Source of the DNA: Thermoanaerobacter sp049701115
GTDB lineage: Bacteria; Bacillota; Thermoanaerobacteria; Thermoanaerobacterales; Thermoanaerobacteraceae
Direction: 5' to 3'
Assembly: GCF_049701115.1 (NCBI RefSeq)
Contig: NZ_JBNATX010000053.1
Location: 1-8,860, forward strand
Length of the DNA: 8,860 bases
A program made the position numbers and the translations under genes. Shown piece after piece: positions 1 to 5,093 of the stretch. The notes beneath the pieces are model-generated. The model was not told the DNA's origin, did no database searches, and was given only the letters and a program-made list of their open reading frames with translations. Each line of letters begins with the position of its first letter. Positions within the stretch are counted from its first letter, which is position 1.

Positions 1-55
1 CTACCAAGCCCACAGCGGACTTTCACCGCCTAGTTATCGCCCATGCCGGGCGCAC
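1..55 (-). mobile_element. 5' end of a group II intron (class C-like), continues beyond left edge
   Basis: Read on the minus strand from position 55, the sequence starts GTGCGCCCGGCATGGGC, with the GUGYG start of bacterial group II introns. A short GCCC/GGGC stem follows, then a GGCGGTGAAAGTCCGC hairpin like the start of domain I in class C introns such as that of Oceanobacillus iheyensis. The start lies two bases after the T-run of the fruA terminator. Class C introns are known to insert just downstream of rho-independent terminators, so sequence and site agree. Only 55 nt are visible; the rest of the ribozyme and any reverse transcriptase gene would lie to the left. The assignment rests on remembered consensus, not alignment. 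Confidence 0.8.
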
Positions 56-57
56 AT

Positions 58-95
58 AAAAAATCAGGGCAAACAAGAGCTTGCCCTGATTTTTT
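58..95 (-). terminator. Rho-independent terminator of the fru operon
   Basis: Two perfectly complementary 15-nt arms (58-72 and 81-95) enclose an 8-nt loop. On the minus strand the hairpin core is GGGCAA/TTGCCC flanked by A and T runs, so it ends in TTTTTT. The stop codon of the fruA remnant (96-94) lies at the base of the stem. It ends the fruR-fruK transcript and probably served as the target of the adjacent group II intron. Confidence 0.9.
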
Positions 96-405
96 ATTCT
101 ACTTTCTTTTTAAGAAGCGCAACCATTAAGGCAGTTACAACTGTACCGACTGCTATCACACCAATATAAAGAAGTGGATTTGAAACGGCTATAGGTATCA
201 CAAATATGCCTCCGTGAGGAGCCCTTAATTCAATGTGGAAAAGCATTGAAAGTGCGCCTGTAACTGCAGAACCCACCATTATAGAGGGTATTACCCTGAA
301 TGGGTCTGCTGCTGCAAAAGGTATAGCGCCTTCTGTTATGAAGGAAGCTCCCAATACCCAGGCTGCTTTACCTGCTTCTATTTCATCTTTTGTAAATCTA
401 TTCCC
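94..405 (-). pseudogene. fruA: fruA remnant: C-terminal part of fructose PTS permease EIIC domain
   Basis: The 103 codons read GNRFTKDEIEAGKAAW at the start, continue through ITEGAIPFAAADP, RVIPSIMVGSA and LRAPHGGIF, and end in KKKVE. These are hallmark segments of the last quarter of the fructose-specific EIIC membrane domain (FruA, PTS Fru family). At least two hydrophobic segments are visible. A complete FruA of the IIABC or IIBC type has about 450-650 residues; the phosphorylated EIIA/EIIB domains and most of EIIC are missing. The frame begins immediately after the fruK TGA, in the same frame, with no start codon or ribosome site in the usual place. A TTG at 354 is the first possible start and lies inside the conserved region. 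I read this as a remnant of an internal deletion between fruK and fruA, so no working fructose transporter is encoded here. An assembly error could look the same. Confidence 0.85.
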
Positions 406-1338
406 TCACCTTTCTATCCTCTCAATCTCAATTTTGTCTTTCAATGCATTTACTTCTTCAATAGTACCTGCTCTTGTACCTTCTTTCATGACCACAGAAG
501 TTGACAGCGCTGCAGCTATTTTTATTGTCTCCTCAAGAGAAAGCCCTCTATATATTCCATGCGCAAAGCCTGCAACGTATGCATCTCCTGCTCCAACAGT
601 TCCTTTCACTTCAACTTTTAGAGGTTTTACTCTAAATACAGCATCATCAGTTATAACAACGCTTCCCTCTTTCCCCATAGAAACTGCAACTATTTTTATG
701 CCCAATTTGTTTAGTTTTTTCCCCTCTTCAATAATTTCTTCTAAAGTCTCAAGCCTTTTCCCTACCACATCCTCCAGCTCGTGAACATTAGGCTTTATCA
801 TAAAAGGCTTTTCTTCTATGCCGTAAAAAAGAGCTTGATTGTCAGCATCCAGAATCACTTTTAAATTGCTGTTTTTTAATTCTTTAATTATCTCTTTATA
901 AAAAGTTTTAGGCACTCCCAGTGGTAAGCTCCCCGATAGTACAAGCACTTTAGATTTTTCTGCATATTTAAATATGATTTCCTTAAGAAGCTCTATCTCT
1001 TCTTCACTTATCTCGGGACCGTATTCATTTAAATCAGTCACTTCTCCCCTTGAAATATCAGAAATCTTTATATTCGTCCTCGTATCATTTTTTATCCTCA
1101 CAAAATCAGTTTTTATTCCTTCTTCTTCAAGGCAGTCAATTATATAATTAGCATTGGGGCCCAAAAAGCCCAAGGCAATTACCTCATCTCCAAGGTTTTT
1201 TAAGTTTTTGGCTACATTTATCCCCTTTCCTCCAGCGTCAACTCTTGAACGAATCACCCTATTGACACTTCCAGGCTTTAAATTTTCGACAATTATTGTC
1301 CTATCAATTGCTGGATTTGCTGTCACTGTTGTTATCAT
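406..1338 (-). CDS. fruK: 1-phosphofructokinase (PfkB family)
   Basis: Phosphorylates fructose 1-phosphate, the product of the fructose PTS, to fructose 1,6-bisphosphate with ATP, feeding glycolysis in the cytoplasm. With the start chosen here the protein has 310 residues, normal for FruK. It begins MITTVTANPAIDRT, has the first PfkB signature GGKGINVA at 36-43 and the second, GTVGAGDAYVAGFAHG, at 246-261, with D252 of GAGD as expected catalytic base. The frame can be opened to a TTG at 1356, but ATGs at 1341 and 1338 are better: GAAAGGG lies 6-9 nt upstream and family members begin at this MITTV segment. The start overlaps the end of fruR by 35 nt, so translation is likely coupled. Downstream, where fruA should follow, only its tail remains, which leaves this kinase without its usual substrate supplier in this operon. 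Confidence 0.95.
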   Translation of the reverse strand: MITTVTANPAIDRTIIVENLKPGSVNRVIRSRVDAGGKGINVAKNLKNLGDEVIALGFLGPNANYIIDCLEEEGIKTDFVRIKNDTRTNIKISDISRGEVTDLNEYGPEISEEEIELLKEIIFKYAEKSKVLVLSGSLPLGVPKTFYKEIIKELKNSNLKVILDADNQALFYGIEEKPFMIKPNVHELEDVVGKRLETLEEIIEEGKKLNKLGIKIVAVSMGKEGSVVITDDAVFRVKPLKVEVKGTVGAGDAYVAGFAHGIYRGLSLEETIKIAAALSTSVVMKEGTRAGTIEEVNALKDKIEIERIER

Positions 1339-2128
1339 CATCTTCATCCCTTTCAAAATTTAGTATCTCTACATTTGCCTGTTCATACTTTTTTATGACC
1401 TCATAATCTATCTCATCATCAGTTATTATTGCCGTGATATCTTTAAGATCTGCAAATTTTACAAAAGACTTTTTGCCAAACTTAGTGTGGTCTGCTACCA
1501 CATAGACTTCGCTTGCTACCTCTATCATCGTTTTTTTAGTATTAGCTTCAATTAAATCTGGAGTCATAAGCCCATCCTCAAAAGATATAGCATTTGTACC
1601 TATAAAAGCCTTATCCACTTTAAACTGCCTTATGACCATCTCTGCAATAGGGCCAACCAATGCCCTGGTCCTCCACCTCTGTATACCTCCTGTAACGATT
1701 ATTTCAATATCCTCATACTTTGAAAGCTCTATTGCAATTAAAGGAGAATTGGTGACAACTGTAAGCCTCATATTTTTTAAATTTCTCGCAATTTCCAGAG
1801 TAGTAGTACCTGAATCCAGAAGAATAGTATCCCCTTCTTCAATCAGTGAGGCAGCAATTTTACCTATCTTTCTCTTTGCTTCAAGCTCCACTTCTTCTTT
1901 CTCAAAAAAGGCTGGCTCATAGTGAGTACCAGTTTTTAAAATAGCTCCACCATGAGTCCTCTGTATGAAACCCTTTTCCTCCAGCACATGCAAATCTCTT
2001 CTTATTGTAGATTCAGAAACATTGAAGAGTTTACTTAGCTCCGCAACGCTTATACTTTTATCTTTACTTATAATTTCAGCAATTTTGAGACGCCTTTCCT
2101 CTCCAAACATCCTATCAGATACACCCAT
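1304..2128 (-). CDS. fruR: DeoR-family transcriptional regulator of the fructose operon
   Basis: DeoR-family repressors bind operator repeats through an N-terminal winged helix-turn-helix and respond to a sugar phosphate, here most likely fructose 1-phosphate. Counting from the internal Met at 2110 (MFGEERR), the HTH spans about residues 6-57, with SVAELSKLFNVSESTIRRDL and the following EEKGFIQRTHGGA signature. The effector domain shows DSGTTT (99-104), TNS (120-122), GTNAIS (171-176) and ADHTKFG (206-212). Possible starts are ATGs at 2134, 2128 and 2110. I chose 2128 (274 aa) because GGATGTGA, close to the anti-Shine-Dalgarno complement, sits 6 nt before it; family alignment would favour 2110. 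The last ~16 residues (ERDEDDDNNSDSKSSN) are acidic and Ser/Asn-rich, and most are read from the overlap with the fruK start. First gene of the operon, so probably autoregulated. Confidence 0.93.
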   Translation of the reverse strand: MGVSDRMFGEERRLKIAEIISKDKSISVAELSKLFNVSESTIRRDLHVLEEKGFIQRTHGGAILKTGTHYEPAFFEKEEVELEAKRKIGKIAASLIEEGDTILLDSGTTTLEIARNLKNMRLTVVTNSPLIAIELSKYEDIEIIVTGGIQRWRTRALVGPIAEMVIRQFKVDKAFIGTNAISFEDGLMTPDLIEANTKKTMIEVASEVYVVADHTKFGKKSFVKFADLKDITAIITDDEIDYEVIKKYEQANVEILNFERDEDDDNNSDSKSSN

Positions 2129-2172
2129 ATTCATTCACATCCGTTCAATTTATTCCCGCTCAAATATGAATG

Positions 2173-2211
2173 ATTTTGCTTAATTTTGATTATATACTAC
2201 CGATTTTGATT
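2173..2211 (-). promoter_or_regulatory. Phased repeats over the fru promoter, candidate FruR operator
   Basis: On the plus strand ATTTTGATT occurs at 2183-2191 and again at 2203-2211, exactly 20 bp apart. A near copy, ATTTTGCTT, lies at 2173-2181, 10 bp before the first. On the minus strand these read AATCAAAAT. One overlaps the -10 box, one touches the -35 box and one lies near the expected start site. DeoR-type repressors generally bind direct repeats spaced by helical turns, so occupation here would block RNA polymerase. The assignment to FruR is inferred from position and family. Confidence 0.6.
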
Positions 2212-2217
2212 TGTCAA
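2189..2217 (-). promoter_or_regulatory. Sigma-A promoter of fruR-fruK
   Basis: On the minus strand, consensus TTGACA (2217-2212) is followed by exactly 17 bp and consensus TATAAT (2194-2189). Transcription would start near 2182, giving a leader of about 50 nt before fruR. Both hexamers are perfect, so the promoter should be strong unless repressed, in keeping with the operator-like repeats over it. Confidence 0.9.
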
Positions 2218-2222
2218 TGGGT

Positions 2223-2250
2223 AAAAAATAAAACAGGCATAAAGCCTGCT
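2223..2250 (-). terminator. Rho-independent terminator after the S-layer gene
   Basis: On the minus strand AGCAGGC and GCCTGTT form a 7-bp stem (one G-T pair) around the loop TTTAT, followed by a T-rich run with one A. It lies about 100 nt after the S-layer stop codon and a few bases before the fruR -35 box, so it would keep S-layer transcripts out of the fructose operon. Confidence 0.75.
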
Positions 2251-2298
2251 ATAGTAAGAATGCTTTCGGTACTAAGAAAACAGGGGCTAAAATTTTGC

Positions 2299-2344
2299 TT
2301 TGTCAACAAACTGAAGAGTCCTCCAAGGAGGAGGACTCTTTTTT
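2299..2344 (+). repeat. TTTGTCAACA-NN-CTG motif plus hairpin with T-run
   Basis: TTTGTCAACA (2299-2308), two variable bases and CTG are followed by a perfect 11-bp hairpin (arms 2314-2324 and 2330-2340, loop AAGGA) and a T-run on the plus strand. As a terminator it points plus, yet no plus-strand gene is seen before it. On the minus strand it forms a stem-loop just after the S-layer stop codon. The same motif with a different hairpin occurs at 8821-8782 on the minus strand, which suggests a repeated terminator-associated element. Confidence 0.55.
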
Positions 2345-2351
2345 GTTTATG

Positions 2352-4712
2352 TTAGTTGGTTATCTTAATTATTACTACTTTACCTACACTGTTCACATAG
2401 AGTTCCACTGTTGTACCTTTTGCTATATCTCCGAGTCCAGCAAGTTTACCATCTTTTGATACAACTGTTACATTGCTGTCTAATGCGTATTGTGCACCAT
2501 TCTCTAACTTAATACCGTAGCTGGAATAGTCACTTACCTTGACACTACCCTCGACATTAACTGGATTAACTGGCTCTAAATTTTTAATGATTACCCCATT
2601 TGCATCAAGCTTAAACACATATACTTTTCCTTTTACTGGAGCATCTGTAATTACATCTTTCTCAGAAGTGTATGTTACTTCTCCACCATTTGCAAGTACA
2701 GTGATCTTATAGTATGTCTTGTTATCAGCAACTGTATATTTTATAGGATCATCTTTTACATAACCGTATACAACTGATTTTACTTCACTTTCTGGTTTTG
2801 TTGTTATATCGCTATTGATAACTAGTACTTTCAGGTAATTGTAATCTCCTTCAACAGCCCCAACAACATTTAGTGATTTAACCGTAATGTCTCCAACTTT
2901 TACTACAGAGTTGTCTTTCAAATTGAATATTAATGTACTATCACTGAGGTAGAGGCTTCTACCTAATACTTTGTTAGTTGGATCATAAGTTACATTGTTA
3001 GCATCACGAACGTTGTACTCTACTTTTTTCACACTGTCTACTTTATTGTCTTTTACTGTATATGTTACTAAGTCTTTCTTCTCTGCATAAGTCTGTGCTG
3101 CTACTGCTGCATCATACTTAGCGTCTAATATCTTTTTGCCTTCAGCTGTGAGAAGTTCAACTTTTCCGCCTGTTAGCGGACCATATGCTTCAGCTGCAAG
3201 TGCTATAGCATAATTTTCAGCTGCTGCAGAAACTTTTAATATAGCATATACAATGTTACCATCTTTATCAAGTACAAATACACCTTCATCGCCTACTGCA
3301 GGAGTTTTGTTCTCAGCATATCCATTTACTGTATATGTCTTATCGTTGATTACAACCTTTGCGCCATCATCAATAACCGTTGTTACTTTTCCTTCCACTT
3401 TATCTCTTACAACCAGTATTGTCACTTTGGAGCCATCTACCGTAGTGCCATAGTAAATTATGTCATTAGCTTTTATATCTGTTACTTTGTCAACAGAACC
3501 TTTTACAATGACAGTCTTTACTGAATCTCCAGCTATTCTCAGGCTGCTATTTGCATTGATAAATTTGTCTCCAGCTTTTACATCTGCTGTAACTCGTACA
3601 TTCTGATACTTGAATGAATCATTTACAATCATATAATTGTATGTCTTATTATCTGGAGCTAATATTGTTACACGTGCACCATCTTCTACTTTTGCTTTAT
3701 CTAATACTTGATCTAATGTTGTCTTTCCTCCATTGTAAATTACAGTTACATCTGTAGGGCTAGGAATTTCTACTACTTTCTTGTTATCATTGTAGACAAC
3801 GTTATTAACTACCTTAAATTCCTTTGCTGTGAAAGATTTCTCTGGTGTAGCCGTTACATCTACAAATACAGGTTCTCCTGTGCTCTTTACAGTGTATACT
3901 TCAACTACTTTACCGAGGTACTTGTTGAAATCTATATTGCCAGCATTTATAGTTGTAGCATCAGCAAAAGTAATTACTCCATCTTTTACTTCTATACCTT
4001 TAACCTGTACTTTCCCTGCTGCTACATTGCTGTCAACATTAGGTGTTGCTACTACTAAGTATTTTGTAACGTTTGCTACCTTTGATATGAGTTTATTCCC
4101 TTCTGTCTCTTTGCCATCTACATATTTTACCATCGGTGTCTGAAGTGCTCTGTCAAGTACCAATGCAAGGTCTCCACGGAGTATTACTTGGTTATAAGCA
4201 AGGTTGATTCCTGCTGTCAAACCTATGTCCTGTGCTTTTGCCAGTACTCCATAGGGCCATGAGAGGTCCTGATATCCTAATGCTCTCAGTACGAATGCTA
4301 ACGCCTGTGCGTAGGTCAACTGTCCATTTGGATCGAATTTGCCATCGCCTACACCTTTAGCGATGCCCATCTGATATGCAAGGTTGATGTGTCCTACTGC
4401 CCAGTAATTCTGTGGTACATCTTTGAATACTGATTTTTCTGCTTTTGCCATTTCTGCCAAGCCTTCATAGCCCAGCATTCTGTTGACGAATGTTACCATC
4501 TGAGCTCTTGTAACTGGCTGGTCTACTCCAAACTTGCCATCCCCAACTCCCTTTGTAATATCAAGGGCAGCCAGCCTCGCTACTGCTGATGCGTATGGCG
4601 CATCGCTCGGCACATCAGTGAATGGCGTCGTTGCTGCAAAGCCTACCGCCATAGCGCCAAACACCAATGCGAAGCTTACGGCGAACGCTATTAACTTTTT
4701 GAGGCGCTTCAT
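2352..4712 (-). CDS. S-layer protein with three N-terminal SLH repeats
   Basis: Probable S-layer subunit or other abundant surface protein, 786 residues. Residues 1-26 form a signal peptide (MKRLKK, a hydrophobic stretch, then VGFA before ATTPF). SLH repeats follow at about 29-80, 95-145 and 152-192, and would bind pyruvylated secondary cell-wall polymer. The usual TRAE-type motif reads TRAQ in the first repeat, TYAQ in the second and LRGD in the third. The remaining ~590 residues are rich in Val, Lys, Asp and Thr with short beta-strand-like patterns and no recognisable enzyme motif, as in S-layer bodies. The ATG is fixed by an AAGGAGGAGG site (4731-4722). The gene is alone between its own promoter and terminator. 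The first ~150 bases coding for the signal peptide and first SLH are clearly richer in GC than the body. It could also be a non-crystalline SLH surface protein; promoter strength and length favour the S-layer reading. Confidence 0.88.
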   Translation of the reverse strand: MKRLKKLIAFAVSFALVFGAMAVGFAATTPFTDVPSDAPYASAVARLAALDITKGVGDGKFGVDQPVTRAQMVTFVNRMLGYEGLAEMAKAEKSVFKDVPQNYWAVGHINLAYQMGIAKGVGDGKFDPNGQLTYAQALAFVLRALGYQDLSWPYGVLAKAQDIGLTAGINLAYNQVILRGDLALVLDRALQTPMVKYVDGKETEGNKLISKVANVTKYLVVATPNVDSNVAAGKVQVKGIEVKDGVITFADATTINAGNIDFNKYLGKVVEVYTVKSTGEPVFVDVTATPEKSFTAKEFKVVNNVVYNDNKKVVEIPSPTDVTVIYNGGKTTLDQVLDKAKVEDGARVTILAPDNKTYNYMIVNDSFKYQNVRVTADVKAGDKFINANSSLRIAGDSVKTVIVKGSVDKVTDIKANDIIYYGTTVDGSKVTILVVRDKVEGKVTTVIDDGAKVVINDKTYTVNGYAENKTPAVGDEGVFVLDKDGNIVYAILKVSAAAENYAIALAAEAYGPLTGGKVELLTAEGKKILDAKYDAAVAAQTYAEKKDLVTYTVKDNKVDSVKKVEYNVRDANNVTYDPTNKVLGRSLYLSDSTLIFNLKDNSVVKVGDITVKSLNVVGAVEGDYNYLKVLVINSDITTKPESEVKSVVYGYVKDDPIKYTVADNKTYYKITVLANGGEVTYTSEKDVITDAPVKGKVYVFKLDANGVIIKNLEPVNPVNVEGSVKVSDYSSYGIKLENGAQYALDSNVTVVSKDGKLAGLGDIAKGTTVELYVNSVGKVVIIKITN

Positions 4713-4721
4713 ACAGTTAAT

Positions 4722-4731
4722 CCTCCTCCTT
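4722..4731 (-). promoter_or_regulatory. Strong ribosome binding site of the S-layer gene
   Basis: Minus-strand AAGGAGGAGG ends 9 nt before the ATG at 4712. It is a near-perfect complement of the 16S 3' end and fixes the start codon, consistent with a highly produced surface protein. Confidence 0.85.
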
Positions 4732-4764
4732 GTACTTTAATTTTGAAAAGGGTTTTTTATTTTG

Positions 4765-4792
4765 TTTTTGAAAGGCATAAGCCTTTCAAAAA
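4765..4792 (-). promoter_or_regulatory. Stem-loop in the S-layer mRNA leader
   Basis: Two 12-nt arms, 4765-4776 and 4781-4792, are perfectly complementary around a 4-nt loop. On the minus strand the stem is followed by an A-rich, not T-rich, stretch, so it is not a terminator for the S-layer transcript. It lies in the middle of a leader of about 135 nt. A role in stabilising the mRNA is inferred; long structured leaders are known for several S-layer genes. Confidence 0.6.
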
Positions 4793-4855
4793 TTTTTACC
4801 TATGTAAGTACATTTTAGAGATATTGGTACGCTACTGGATACGCAACCTGATTAT

Positions 4856-4884
4856 ATTATATCATCAGCCACATAGGGAGTCAA
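4856..4884 (-). promoter_or_regulatory. Sigma-A promoter of the S-layer gene
   Basis: On the minus strand TTGACT (4884-4879), a 17-bp spacer and TATAAT (4861-4856) form a near-consensus promoter. A second ATAAT overlaps directly downstream. The start would fall near 4849, giving a leader of about 135 nt. The four-unit 11-bp repeat array begins only 4 bp upstream of the -35 box. Confidence 0.88.
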
Positions 4885-4888
4885 TAAT

Positions 4889-4927
4889 TGTTACCAATTT
4901 GTAATATTTCTGTAATATTGGTTTAAC
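4889..4927 (+). promoter_or_regulatory. Array A: four 11-bp-phased TGTWAH-like half-sites
   Basis: Half-sites TGTTAC (4889), TGTAAT (4900), TGTAAT (4911) and TTTAAC (4922) start exactly 11 bp apart on the plus strand, with 5-bp spacers of unrelated sequence. The first three fit TGTWAH perfectly, the consensus described for WalR (YycF), an OmpR-family response regulator of cell-wall genes in Firmicutes. The array abuts the S-layer -35 box on the opposite strand, a place where a bound activator could touch polymerase. It is also about 170 bp upstream of the deacetylase start. Confidence 0.65.
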
Positions 4928-5008
4928 ATTTTTATTTCTTCATCAACAGATGGTGCTGATAATATATTATTCGTTGTTTAGTTAATTCTCCCTTCTTTTT
5001 TGGTTTAA

Positions 5009-5080
5009 TTTAATGTTTTTTTAACATTTCTGTAACATATTTGTGATAATCTTGTGATATACTGGTGATAAATTTGTGGA
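5009..5080 (+). promoter_or_regulatory. Array B: seven 11-bp-phased half-sites before the deacetylase gene
   Basis: Six-base units start at 5009, 5020, 5031, 5042, 5053, 5064 and 5075, always 11 bp apart: TTTAAT, TTTAAC, TGTAAC, TGTGAT, TGTGAT, GGTGAT, TGTGGA. Only TGTAAC fits TGTWAH fully, but the others keep the frame and most keep T at position 3 and A at position 5. The downstream units overlap the candidate -10 region and the last runs into the ribosome binding site. OmpR-family regulators (WalR, PhoP) bind such tandem 11-bp repeats. The weakening toward the gene could mean graded occupancy or simple sequence bias. Confidence 0.6.
5055..5063 (+). promoter_or_regulatory. Candidate extended -10 of the deacetylase gene
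   Basis: TGATATACT has the TG-N-TATAAT form of an extended -10 element, and no good -35 box lies 16-18 bp upstream; that place is taken by the phased repeats. A start near 5070 would leave about 24 nt of leader including the GGAGAGG site. An alternative is TTAACA (5021-5026) with GATAAT (5045-5050) and an 18-bp spacer. Either would suit an activator-dependent promoter. Confidence 0.45.
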
Positions 5081-5093
5081 GAGGTTGAAGGGT

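Noticed and set aside
233..784. 183-codon plus-strand reading frame
   Set aside because: Lies opposite fruK and the fruA remnant. Its Ser/Pro/Thr-rich product is typical of antisense reading of AT-rich coding DNA.
94..1338. Stop-codon read-through making a FruK-EIIC fusion protein
   Set aside because: The frames match across the TGA, but there is no recoding signal, and joining a soluble kinase to a quarter of a membrane domain makes no functional sense. A deletion remnant is simpler.
2250..2344. Small RNA on the plus strand ending at the 2314-2344 hairpin
   Set aside because: TATAGT at 2250 could be a -10 box, but no -35 lies at 16-18 bp. Left as a check by RNA sequencing, not called.
2170..2355. 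Plus-strand 61-codon reading frame
   Set aside because: It runs across the fruR promoter, the S-layer terminator and the hairpin motif, has no ribosome site and no recognisable protein features.
4959..4970. ATAATATATTAT palindrome between arrays A and B
   Set aside because: Simple AT palindrome expected by chance in AT-rich intergenic DNA.
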